From assembly GCF_035440685.1 (NCBI RefSeq), contig NZ_DAORMW010000013.1: DNA of 64,000 bases; one strand, 5' to 3'. The position numbers were made by a program, and so were the translations under genes. A model generated the notes under the pieces. It was not told the origin of the DNA. It saw nothing but the letters and a program-made list of their open reading frames with translations, and ran no database searches. This stretch comes from Accumulibacter appositus. GTDB lineage: Bacteria > Pseudomonadota > Gammaproteobacteria > Burkholderiales > Rhodocyclaceae. Positions within the stretch are counted from its first letter, which is position 1. Every line of letters begins with the position of its first letter. Shown here piece by piece: positions 24,507 to 33,033 of this stretch.

Positions 24507-25754
24507 ATGGCTGCTGATATCTGGCTGACCGTCTTGTTCATGCTCATCTGCCTCATGGCGGAAGCATTCTTTTCCGGTTCGGAGCTCGGCATCGTCAGTG
24601 CTGACCGCATGAAGCTGCGCCATGATGCAGCCAAGGGCTCGCGAGGCGCGCGCCTCGCTCTCGACATGCTCGAGAAGCGACCGGAGTGGTTGCTGTCGAC
24701 GACTCTAGTCGGGACCAACATCGCGGTCGTCGCCAACTCGACAATCACTACAGCGATGATGATCTCCTTGTTTGGGGATGCCGGTGGCTGGATGGCGGTG
24801 CTCATCGTCGCCCCCTTGATCTGGGTGTTCGGAGAGATCGTTCCCAAGAGCATTTTCCAGCAGCGCGCCGATGTCATGGCCCCCTACCTGATCTATGTGC
24901 TGCGTTTCTTCTCGATTCTTTTCTCTCCGATCCTGATCGTCTTCGTGACCTTGTCGAAGGTGCTATCCCGGCTCGCGGGTGGTGCCGAGGAGCACAATCC
25001 ATTCACCTTGCGCGAGCAGATTCAGAGCATGGTGCAGATGCCGCCGCACGAAGGTGGTGACATCCAGTTGATCGAAAAGAACATGATCCGGCGCATGTTC
25101 AATTTCTCGGAGACTACGGTGTCGAAGGTGATGGTGCCCTTGATCGACGTGGACGCGGTCGAGAAAACCTGTAGCGTTGGTGAGGCGATTCGCCTAGCGG
25201 TAGCCGGCTCGCACATTCGTTTGCCGGTGTTTGATGGTCGTATCGACCGCGTCATCGGAGTGCTCAATACGATGGACCTGCTGGGTGTGGACGAGTCTGC
25301 ATCAATCGAGTCCTACATCAGCCCGGCGCAGTATGTTCCCGGCAGCAAAAGCGCCGAGTCGATGCTTGTCGAGCTGCGCAAGGACGGCGATGCGATGGCT
25401 GTGGTGATGGACGAGTTCGGTGGCGCCGAGGGGATCATCACCATCGAGGACATCATCGAGGAGGTGATGGAAGATATGCAGGACGAGTATGACCGCCAGG
25501 AGAAGCCGGCCGAGTGGTTGAAAAAGCTTGGCCATCATGACTACCTGGTCAGCGCCCGCGCCGATCCGATGATGCTCAACGAGAAGCTGGGGCTGAAGTT
25601 GCCCGAGGGTGATTACGACACCTTGTCGGGCCTCCTCCTCGAAAATGCCCGCGAAATCCCGAAAGTCGGAGCGGTTATCGAAGTTGCTGGCGCCAAGTTC
25701 ACCGTCCAACGTGCTACCCCGCAGGTGATTCAGGAAGTGCAGATCATCTGGTAG
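24507..25754 (+). CDS. CNNM/CorC-type membrane protein, third paralogue
   Basis: 415 residues with the same architecture as its upstream neighbour. The DUF21 domain opens MLICLMAEAFFSGSELGIVSADRMK and includes LLSTTLVGTNIAVVANSTIT and WVFGEIVPKSIFQQRAD. The CBS pair includes VSKVMVPLIDVDAVEK and AMAVVMDEFGGAEGIITIEDIIEEVMEDM. A short CorC_HlyC domain ends in QVIQEVQIIW. The motif here is GEIVPKS rather than GEITPK, so the three copies are well diverged and not a recent duplication. It begins directly after the preceding stop with no gap, and GGGGAGGGCG in the preceding gene's end may serve as ribosome site. Confidence 0.86.
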   Translation: MAADIWLTVLFMLICLMAEAFFSGSELGIVSADRMKLRHDAAKGSRGARLALDMLEKRPEWLLSTTLVGTNIAVVANSTITTAMMISLFGDAGGWMAVLIVAPLIWVFGEIVPKSIFQQRADVMAPYLIYVLRFFSILFSPILIVFVTLSKVLSRLAGGAEEHNPFTLREQIQSMVQMPPHEGGDIQLIEKNMIRRMFNFSETTVSKVMVPLIDVDAVEKTCSVGEAIRLAVAGSHIRLPVFDGRIDRVIGVLNTMDLLGVDESASIESYISPAQYVPGSKSAESMLVELRKDGDAMAVVMDEFGGAEGIITIEDIIEEVMEDMQDEYDRQEKPAEWLKKLGHHDYLVSARADPMMLNEKLGLKLPEGDYDTLSGLLLENAREIPKVGAVIEVAGAKFTVQRATPQVIQEVQIIW

Positions 25755-25874
25755 GGTTCGCGCTCCTCGCACTGCTCCCCCTCCGTGTCCGGGGTGCCGC
25801 GGTTTCGCTCGGGGGCGTTCTGCAGGGGGGCGCTCGCTCATTCGGGCGCGGAGAATTCCGGACAGCCGCTCTAC

Positions 25875-26816
25875 TTACTGTCCGGCTTTGGTAAGCGGCG
25901 TTACGGTGACCGCGACGTCGGGTTGGTGTGCGTCACCGCCGAGAATGACACCGCGCAGCGGTGACACGTCGGAAAAGTCGCGTCCCCAGGCCAGGGTGAT
26001 GTGTTGCGTGTCGGGCAGCAGGTTGTTGGTTGGATCGAAGTCGACCCAGCGGCCTCCTTCCGGCCCGGGGCAGTACACCGAGATCCAGGCGTGCGACGCG
26101 TCGGCGCCGACCATTCTCGGTTGCCCAGCCGGTGGATGGGTGAGCAGGTAGCCGCTCACGTAGCGCGCGGCCAGACCCTGCGAACGCAGGCAGGAAAGCA
26201 TCAGGTGGGCAAAATCCTGACAGACGCCACGCTTGTCGGCCAGTACCTGTAGCACCGGGGTGGCCACCGTCGTCGCTTCAGGGTCGAACTCCAGGTCTGT
26301 GTAAATGCAGCTCATTAGCGCCTGAACGGCCTCCAGTATTGGCCGCTGTGGCATGAAGCACTTGCTGGCATAGCTGGCGAACTCACCCTTTACGCGCACG
26401 TGCGGCGATTCGAACTGGAAGCGACTGGCGTCGACCATCACCGGACGCGCGCCATAGTCCAGCGCATCGCGCACGCTTTCCCATGTCGGCGAGGCGTGCA
26501 GTCTGGCCGGGGACCTGCCCGGCGCCCCTAGAGCGGCGTCGGTCGGCAAATGCGAGCGCACCTCGATGGTGCTTTCGGCCCTGACCTCGAGGCTATCGTG
26601 CGGGAACTCGATGCTCAGTTCTCTGACCGGGTTACCAAAGCTGTCGTCGCGTTCGCGGTGCGTTGTCGCCTCCGGAGAAACAGCGATCCGGTGTGCCAGG
26701 CAGCGCTGCCAGGGGCAATCGCGCGGCGTCAGATGCAGCAGTTGGCGCGATAGCGACACCGGACTGTCGTAACGGTAGATCGTTTCGTGAACGACGTGGT
26801 AGCAGGCTGCGGGCAT
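25875..26816 (-). CDS. Transglutaminase-like cysteine protease, small
   Basis: 313 residues. The N-terminal beta-rich domain (about 1-100, HETIYRYDSPVSLSRQLLHL ... ERDDSFGN) is the Bact_transglu_N type. The transglutaminase-like core has Cys in RGVCQDFAHL, His in DASHAWISVY and Asp in VDFDPTNNLL. This is an intact triad, suggesting a peptidase or amide-bond enzyme rather than a relic. I start at ATG 26816 (MPAACYHVVHETIY); the extension to 26855 falls inside a dispersed repeat. It is the last gene of the minus-strand set with the ATP-grasp/alpha-E and DUF2126 proteins, a grouping predicted to make and trim peptides. Confidence 0.87.
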   Translation of the reverse strand: MPAACYHVVHETIYRYDSPVSLSRQLLHLTPRDCPWQRCLAHRIAVSPEATTHRERDDSFGNPVRELSIEFPHDSLEVRAESTIEVRSHLPTDAALGAPGRSPARLHASPTWESVRDALDYGARPVMVDASRFQFESPHVRVKGEFASYASKCFMPQRPILEAVQALMSCIYTDLEFDPEATTVATPVLQVLADKRGVCQDFAHLMLSCLRSQGLAARYVSGYLLTHPPAGQPRMVGADASHAWISVYCPGPEGGRWVDFDPTNNLLPDTQHITLAWGRDFSDVSPLRGVILGGDAHQPDVAVTVTPLTKAGQ

Positions 26817-26825
26817 GTTCACGGC

Positions 26826-26936
26826 GTTAATGTGAAAGTCGCGCAAGCGACTCACGACGCTCCCTTCTCCCCTCGCGGGAGAAGGGTTGGGAAAGAGGGG
26901 GAACGGTCATGACTTTCACAATTAGGGGTGTCTCGA
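26826..26936 (-). repeat. Dispersed intergenic repeat, copy B, with perfect hairpin
   Basis: The minus-strand counterpart of the element at 512-688, without that copy's central extra segment. It contains CCCTTCTCCC (26862-26871) and GGGAGAAGGG (26877-26886), a perfect 10-bp stem with a 5-base loop, plus a smaller GTCGC/GCGAC stem. It fills nearly the whole gap between the ATP-grasp/alpha-E gene and the transglutaminase gene and ends about 10 bases before the latter's ATG. Confidence 0.7.
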
Positions 26937-26948
26937 CGTCATGATCGT

Positions 26949-29507
26949 TCAAGAAGTGAAAGTGTAGTGACTGACGTCACTGACATGACTGAAATAGCGC
27001 ATTGCCAGGCGGTCGGAAAGGGCAGCAGCGGCGGCTGCCGCCTCGTCGAGAACCGCGGCCAGTTTCAGGCAGGGATCGCAAGCACGGCAGTCGCCGAAGC
27101 TCAGTCCCTCAAATTCGCCGAGATCGAAGGATTGCAGCCGCTGCAAGGTCGGGGGCAGCGCGTCGTCACGCGGTCCACCGAGCAAGCGCGTTAACTGCTC
27201 AAGATAGCGCAGCAGGATTTGCAGTTGAAAGCTGACCGAGTGCGGGTTGCCGTCGTCGAAAATGATCAGGTCCAGCGTTGGCAGGAGCTCTGGCTGAGTC
27301 ATGTAGCGCGAACGGTAGGTAATGATGCTGTCGGTTAGTTCGAGCAACCACTCGAGGCCCCCTGGCGCCCGTGTGGACGGCAGTCGCAAGAAGTGGGCGA
27401 TCGTCTTGGCAAGAAAAATCAGCCGTTCGATGCGTCTGCCGATGATCAGCAGGCGCCAGCCGTCGTCGCGCGTCATGTTGTCCATCGCGAAACCGGCTAG
27501 CGAAGACGAAGCCAGCAAGACCTGATCAAGAAAAGCTAGCGCCTCGCCCAGTTGCGGCTGCGTTTCGCCGTTTCCCAGCCGGCTATATGCCTGCACCTGA
27601 TGCTGCAAACGATTGAGCGCGTGCCAGTTGTCGAGCGAGAAGCGTTCGCGTACCTGGGCAGCAACCCATAGCATGCGGCGGATGTCACCGGCCAGACCGC
27701 TGCCCCACTCCTTGTCGCAGATCGCCGCGAGCATCAGGGCCTCGCGCAGTGCCTGCGATGCTGGGACTGTCGCCTCGCTCTCGCTGCCCGGTTTGGGCTC
27801 GGCGATTGGCAGAAGCTTCTGCGCCAGGCACAGGTCCAGGGCCGAGGTCAGTGCCGGCAGCGCGTCGTCACCGGCGTCGACCAGCCGCGAGAGCGCCACG
27901 CGCAATAGGCGGGCGTTCTTGTCGCAGCGTTCGCTGTAGCGGCCGAACCAGTACAGATTCTCCACCACTCGCGAGGAAAGCTTGTCGCCGCCGCGTACCA
28001 GATCGGCTTTGCCGAGCGAGTGCTTGAGCAGGCTGAAGTTGCTCACCGGGGCATCGGTCGATACCCAGGTATCCTTGCTCGAACCACCGCGCTGCATCGA
28101 GATGATGCGCGCGTTCGAGGCTGCCGAGACGCGCGTCAGCCCGCCTGGCATCACCACATACCCGTTTGGCGTGGCGGCGACGTAAACGCGCAGGCCGACG
28201 CCGTGTGGCAACAGGCGCCGCTTGTGGTGCGGACTCCAGGTTGGGGCCTGTGCGTAATTGACCAACTCCTGCGCCACATAAGCTTGCGGTCGGGCGCGCA
28301 GACGGGCGATCATCACTTCGCGGTTGCTGCCAGTCAGTTCGTTGCCGAACAAGGCATCGAAGTTTTGTGAGGGGTAGGAGCCCTTGATTACCAGGTGGTC
28401 CAGATTGGCGATCGTATAGTCCAGCGCCGCCTGCTCGCCGCACCACCAGGTGGCCACGGAGGGCATTGCCAATGGCTCGCCGAGCAGCTTCTCGCAGGCG
28501 CCGGGCAGGAATCCCGGCAGCGCGGCGGACTCCAGCAGGCCGCTGCCCAGCGCGTTGGCGACCAGCACCTTGCCGGCGCGCACCGCCTGCAGCAGGCCGG
28601 GGACGCCGAGCGCCGAGTCGCTGCGCAGTTCGAGCGGGTCGCAGTAGTCGTCGTCGAGTCGGCGCAGGATCGCATGCACGCGGCGCAAGCCGTTGAGTGT
28701 TTTCAGGTAGACCAACTCGCCCCGAACCGTCAGGTCCTGCCCTTCGACGAGCGGGAAACCGAGGTAGCGCGCGAGATAGGCGTGCTCGAAGTAGGTTTCA
28801 TTGTAGGGGCCAGGCGTCAGGAGCACGATCAGCGGCGGCTCGCCGGCATGCGGAGCCCAATGCGCCAGCGCGTCCTGAAATTTGCGGAAGAAGGAAGCAA
28901 GGTGTTGGACGTTCAGGTCGCGGAATTGCTCGGGAAAGGTCCGTCCGACGATGGTGCGATTCTCAAGTGCGTAACCCGCGCCGGAGGGCGCCTGGGTGCG
29001 ATCGGCGATTACCCACCATTGGCCGTCGGGTGAGCGTGCAAGATCGGCCGCGTAGAGGTGCAAGTAGGTGTCGCCGGCTGGCTTGATGCCCTGGCATGGC
29101 CAGAGGAAGTTGTTGTGACCGTAGACCAGCGCCGGTGGCAGCGTGCCGTCCTTGAGCAATTCCTGTTCGCCGTAAAGGTCGCAAAGAACCGCGTTGAGCA
29201 GCCGGGCACGCTGCTTTACGGCGCCTGCCAGCTGTTGCCACTCGGCGGCGCCGAGAAGCAGCGGCAGGGGATCGAGCTCCCAGGGGCGATCGGCGCCTTT
29301 GGGATCGGCATAGACGTTGTAGGTGACCCCGTTTTCGAGGATGCGTCGGCGCACGTAATCGAGCCGGTGGCGCATCTGCTCGGCCGAGGCTGTTTCCAGA
29401 TGGGCAAAGAACGCTTGCCACGCGGGGCGAACGCTGCCGTCTTCGGCGAGCATCTCGTCGAAGCGGTCGGGTTGCTGCAGGTAGCTGGACAGCAAGGATC
29501 GCGGCAT
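26949..29507 (-). CDS. Fused circularly permuted ATP-grasp ligase and alpha-E protein
   Basis: 852 residues. The first half (about 1-480) is a circularly permuted ATP-grasp domain, with VIADRTQAPSGAGYALENR, VLLTPGPYNETYFEHAYLAR, VEGQDLTVRG, ILRRLDDDYCDPLEL and VKGSYPSQNFDALFG. It ends at QRGGSSKDTWV. The second half (about 510-840) is an all-helical alpha-E domain beginning LSSRVVENLYWFGRYSERCDKNARLL. ATP-grasp ligases form carboxylate-amine bonds via acyl phosphate; in this family the product is unknown. The start is ATG 29507 (TTG 29510 is also possible), with no clear ribosome site and a hairpin immediately upstream. A split paralogue pair lies at 38522-40888. Confidence 0.9.
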   Translation of the reverse strand: MPRSLLSSYLQQPDRFDEMLAEDGSVRPAWQAFFAHLETASAEQMRHRLDYVRRRILENGVTYNVYADPKGADRPWELDPLPLLLGAAEWQQLAGAVKQRARLLNAVLCDLYGEQELLKDGTLPPALVYGHNNFLWPCQGIKPAGDTYLHLYAADLARSPDGQWWVIADRTQAPSGAGYALENRTIVGRTFPEQFRDLNVQHLASFFRKFQDALAHWAPHAGEPPLIVLLTPGPYNETYFEHAYLARYLGFPLVEGQDLTVRGELVYLKTLNGLRRVHAILRRLDDDYCDPLELRSDSALGVPGLLQAVRAGKVLVANALGSGLLESAALPGFLPGACEKLLGEPLAMPSVATWWCGEQAALDYTIANLDHLVIKGSYPSQNFDALFGNELTGSNREVMIARLRARPQAYVAQELVNYAQAPTWSPHHKRRLLPHGVGLRVYVAATPNGYVVMPGGLTRVSAASNARIISMQRGGSSKDTWVSTDAPVSNFSLLKHSLGKADLVRGGDKLSSRVVENLYWFGRYSERCDKNARLLRVALSRLVDAGDDALPALTSALDLCLAQKLLPIAEPKPGSESEATVPASQALREALMLAAICDKEWGSGLAGDIRRMLWVAAQVRERFSLDNWHALNRLQHQVQAYSRLGNGETQPQLGEALAFLDQVLLASSSLAGFAMDNMTRDDGWRLLIIGRRIERLIFLAKTIAHFLRLPSTRAPGGLEWLLELTDSIITYRSRYMTQPELLPTLDLIIFDDGNPHSVSFQLQILLRYLEQLTRLLGGPRDDALPPTLQRLQSFDLGEFEGLSFGDCRACDPCLKLAAVLDEAAAAAAALSDRLAMRYFSHVSDVSHYTFTS

Positions 29508-29517
29508 CAAAGAAACA

Positions 29518-29538
29518 GGCCCGGGAGTAGCCCGGGCC
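29518..29538 (-). terminator. Hairpin with T-rich tail between DUF2126 and ATP-grasp genes
   Basis: GGCCCGGG (29538-29531 on the minus strand) pairs with CCCGGGCC (29525-29518) around a 5-base loop and is followed by TGTTTCTTT. The tail runs directly into the next gene's ATG at 29507. It could be a terminator or attenuator controlling the ATP-grasp gene. Confidence 0.6.
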
Positions 29539-29546
29539 AGCTGGGT

Positions 29547-32500
29547 TCAGGAACGCCGCAAGTCTAGCGTAAACGGGAAGCCGGCATTGCTCGGCATGGC
29601 CTGCAGCTCGACCAGACCGGGCGTATGGCCGAAGGCGCTGAAGCGTGCCAGACGGCGCCCCTCGGCCTCGTTCGCATTTACCGGGTAACGGTCGGGGTTG
29701 CGGCCGCCGGGGTGTTCGACATGGTATTGACAGCCGGCCAGCGAGCGCTTCATCCAGGTATCGACCAGATCGAAAACCAGTGGCGCGTGCACGCCGATCG
29801 TCGGATGTAGTGCCGAAGGCGGGTTCCAGGCGCGGTAGCGCACGCCGGCGACATACTCGCCGACCTTGCCGGTCGAGCGCAGCGGCACCGTGCGGCCGTT
29901 GCAGGTGAGCACATAGCGCTCACTGGCCATGCCGGTCAGCTTGACCTGCAGACGTTCTAGCGACGAGTCCACGTAGCGTGCCGTGCCGCCGACTGCACCT
30001 TGTTCGCCCATCACGTGCCAGGGTTCCAGCGCATGACGCAACTCCAGTTCCATGCCCAATGCCGAAATACTGCCATGCACCGGGAAGCGGAACTCGAAAT
30101 GCGGCGCGAACCACGCTGGGTCGAGCGCATAGCCGGCGCCCCCGAGGTCGCTGAGGACATCGTCGAAGTCCTGCTTGACGTAGTGCGGCAGCATGAAGCG
30201 GTCGTGCAGTTCCGTTCCCCAGCGGACCAGTCGCTCGGGGGCGTAAGGTGTGCGCCAGAAGTGCGCGATCAGCGCCCGCAGCAGTAGTTGCTGGGCCAGA
30301 GACATGCGCGCGTGCGGCGGCATTTCGAAGGCCCGCATTTCGAGCAAGCCGAGGCGACCGGTGGCGCCGTCGGGCGAGTACAGCTTGTCGATGCAGAACT
30401 CGGCGCGATGGGTATTGCCGGTCGAATCGATGAGCAGGTTGCGCAACGCCCGGTCGATGACCCAGGGGGCGACGCATTCGCTGGCGTCGGCGCTCGCCTT
30501 GGGCAGCTGACTGAAGGCAATCTCCAGCTCGTAAACCGAATCGTTGCGCGCCTCGTCGACGCGTGGTGACTGGCTGGTTGGGCCGATGAACAGCCCCGAG
30601 AAGAGGTAGGACAGGGAGGGATGGTTGTGCCAGTAGCTGATCAGGCTGCGCAGGAGGTCGGGCCGCCGCAGGAACGGGGAGTCGAGGGTGGTCGCGCCGC
30701 CGAAGACGAAGTGGTTACCGCCGCCGGTGCCAGTATGGCGACCGTCGAGCATGAACTTTTCGGTACATAGGCGCGACAGATGCGCGGCCTCGTAGAGATG
30801 CGTCGTGCGTGCGACAAGTTCGTCCCAGGTCGCCGACGGCTGGATGTTGACCTCGATGACGCCCGGATCCGGGGTCACCCGGAAGTTGGTCAAGCGCGGG
30901 TCGGAGGGCGGCTCGTAGCCTTCGAGGACCACCGGCGAGGCCAGCGTTTCGGCGGTGGCTTCGACGGCGCCGACCAGTTCGAGATACTCCTCGAGGGTCT
31001 CGGTTGGCGGCATGAAGATGTAGAGCACGCCATTGCGCGCCTGCGCCGAAACCGAGGTGCGCGTGACCAAGGTCGCCGACTCGCCGTCACCTGGCGCATC
31101 TTCGTCAGCGCTCTCGGCGGCGCGGGCAAGCGCCTCATCGACACCTGCCAACGCTTTCTCGGCGAAAGCTGCGCCGCTCACTGCGGCGTTTACCGCTGGC
31201 AGGCCGAGGCTGCGACTGACGGCAAACTGCGCGCGGATCTCGCTGTGCTCGCGCAGCGCCGGGAAGGTCTGCGTCGGGTCGGGAGCGTGCACATAGGGAT
31301 AGTCGGCCTTGGCAACCCAGGGCTGCGAGTCCAGTGGCAAGCGGTATCCGACCGGCGAATCACCGGGGACCAGGTAGCACCGGCCGCCGCGAAGATACCA
31401 GGGTCCGCTCCGCCAGCCGCCTTGCGGACGGGCTTTCAGGGGCAGTACATGACCGACCACCTCTTCGAGTCCCTGCCGGAAGACCTTGGCCAGGCGCTTG
31501 CGCTCCAGGGCATCATCGAGGCGGGCGTTGAAAGGGTCGACATTGACCGGCAGGCGGTCTTCGCGCCACAGGTGATAGAAGACATCCTCATAGGCGGCGA
31601 AGACATACTTCGGGTCGATCGCCAGGTGCTCGGCGAGCTGGCGCAGGAAGCGCCCGGCGAGTCTTTCGTCGGCACCGTAGTCCCGGTTCTCGTCGGCATA
31701 AAGTTCCGGATTGCTCCACAGCGGCTGCCCGTCGCGTCGCCAGAAGCAGTTCAGTGACCAGCGCGGCAGCTGCTCCCCCGGGTACCATTTGCCCTGGCCG
31801 AAGTGCTGCAGCCCGTGTGGCGCATACTTTTCGCGCAGGCGCCCGTAGATCTCCGCGGCGCGGGCCCGTTTCGTCGGCCCGAGTGCTTCGGTGTTCCACT
31901 CGCCGCCGTCGTGGTCGTCGATCGAGACGAAAGTCGGTTCACCACCCATCGTCAGGCGAACGTCGTCGCGCACGAGGTCGGCGTCGATCTGATGTCCGAG
32001 TGACTCGATGCGCTGCCACTGCTCGTCGCTGTACGGGCGGGTCACCCTGGGCGCTTCCCAGACCCGTTCGATCTGCATGTGGTGCTCGAACTCGCATTCA
32101 CATTTCTCGGTCAGGCCGGTGATCGGCGAGGCAGAAGACGGCTGCGGCGAACACGCCAGTGGGATGTGGCCTTCCCCGGCGAACAGGCCGGAGGTCGGGT
32201 CGAGGCCGATCCAGCCGGCCCCGGGCAGGTACACTTCGCACCAGGCGTGCAGATCGGTGAAGTCGTGATCGGTCCCGGAAGGTCCGTCCAGCGACTTCAC
32301 GTCGGGTACCAGCTGGATCAGGTAGCCGGACACGAAGCGCGCCGCCAGGCCAAGATTGCGCAGTACCTGCACCAGCAACCAGGCTGAGTCACGACAGGAG
32401 CCGCGTGCCAGTGTGAGCGTTTCCTCGGGCGTCTGTACGCCGGGTTCGAGGCGGATGACGTAACCGACTTTGCCTTGCACCTGCTGGTTGAGATCGACGA

Positions 32501-32933
32501 GGAAGTCGACGCTGGTACGCGGTTCGCTGGGCACGCTGGCCAGGAAGTCCGCTAGTAGCGGGGTCAGCGGCAAGGGCTCTAGGTAGGGTTCGAGTTCCTC
32601 CCTCTGCCAGGCCTCGTACTTGAAGGGAAAGGTGGTGGCGTAGGGCTCGGGAAAAAAGTCGAAGGGATTGATCACCGACATCTCGGCCACCAGATCGACT
32701 TCGATACGAAACTCGCGGCTCTTCTCGGGGAATACCAGGCGTGCCAGGTAGTTGGCCTGCGGGTCCTGTTGCCAATTGATGAAGTGTTCGGCCGGCGTGA
32801 CCTTCAGCGAGTAGCTCAGGATCGGGGTGCGCGAATGCGGTGCCGGTCGCAGGCGGACGACCTGCGGAGCCAGGCTGATCGGGCGGTCATAGCGATAGTG
32901 CGTGACGTGGTTGAGGGCAACATGAATGGACAA
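29547..32933 (-). CDS. Transglutaminase-like protein with DUF2126 domain
   Basis: A 1128-residue protein. The N-terminus (about 1-100, ALNHVTHYRYDRPISLAPQ) is Bact_transglu_N. A transglutaminase core follows, with Cys in LARGSCRDSAWLLVQ, His in DLHAWCEVYLPGAGW and Asp in LDPTSGLF (about 180-270). The remaining 850 residues are the DUF2126 region, including RLTMGGEPTFVSIDDHDGGEWN, GKWYPGEQLPRW, GTGGGNHFVFGGATTLDSPF and NTHRAEFCIDKLYSPD. The start is TTG 32933, supported by GGAG 8 bases upstream and by family alignment at SIHVALNHVTHY. It heads the ATP-grasp/alpha-E/transglutaminase set, 100 bases after glnD on the same strand. Confidence 0.9.
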   Translation of the reverse strand: MSIHVALNHVTHYRYDRPISLAPQVVRLRPAPHSRTPILSYSLKVTPAEHFINWQQDPQANYLARLVFPEKSREFRIEVDLVAEMSVINPFDFFPEPYATTFPFKYEAWQREELEPYLEPLPLTPLLADFLASVPSEPRTSVDFLVDLNQQVQGKVGYVIRLEPGVQTPEETLTLARGSCRDSAWLLVQVLRNLGLAARFVSGYLIQLVPDVKSLDGPSGTDHDFTDLHAWCEVYLPGAGWIGLDPTSGLFAGEGHIPLACSPQPSSASPITGLTEKCECEFEHHMQIERVWEAPRVTRPYSDEQWQRIESLGHQIDADLVRDDVRLTMGGEPTFVSIDDHDGGEWNTEALGPTKRARAAEIYGRLREKYAPHGLQHFGQGKWYPGEQLPRWSLNCFWRRDGQPLWSNPELYADENRDYGADERLAGRFLRQLAEHLAIDPKYVFAAYEDVFYHLWREDRLPVNVDPFNARLDDALERKRLAKVFRQGLEEVVGHVLPLKARPQGGWRSGPWYLRGGRCYLVPGDSPVGYRLPLDSQPWVAKADYPYVHAPDPTQTFPALREHSEIRAQFAVSRSLGLPAVNAAVSGAAFAEKALAGVDEALARAAESADEDAPGDGESATLVTRTSVSAQARNGVLYIFMPPTETLEEYLELVGAVEATAETLASPVVLEGYEPPSDPRLTNFRVTPDPGVIEVNIQPSATWDELVARTTHLYEAAHLSRLCTEKFMLDGRHTGTGGGNHFVFGGATTLDSPFLRRPDLLRSLISYWHNHPSLSYLFSGLFIGPTSQSPRVDEARNDSVYELEIAFSQLPKASADASECVAPWVIDRALRNLLIDSTGNTHRAEFCIDKLYSPDGATGRLGLLEMRAFEMPPHARMSLAQQLLLRALIAHFWRTPYAPERLVRWGTELHDRFMLPHYVKQDFDDVLSDLGGAGYALDPAWFAPHFEFRFPVHGSISALGMELELRHALEPWHVMGEQGAVGGTARYVDSSLERLQVKLTGMASERYVLTCNGRTVPLRSTGKVGEYVAGVRYRAWNPPSALHPTIGVHAPLVFDLVDTWMKRSLAGCQYHVEHPGGRNPDRYPVNANEAEGRRLARFSAFGHTPGLVELQAMPSNAGFPFTLDLRRS

Positions 32934-33033
32934 GGTCAGCTCCAGGGCAGAGGCAAAGAAAAGGCGAAAAACGTGGCCGGCAGCTTGGCGGTGCGCAGGC
33001 GCCGGGCATGGCTGTGCATAGGCAGCGGTGGCA

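Noticed and set aside
30780..31757. 325-residue plus-strand open frame opposite the DUF2126 gene
   Set aside because: The minus-strand product has clear family motifs throughout; the plus frame is a codon-bias shadow.
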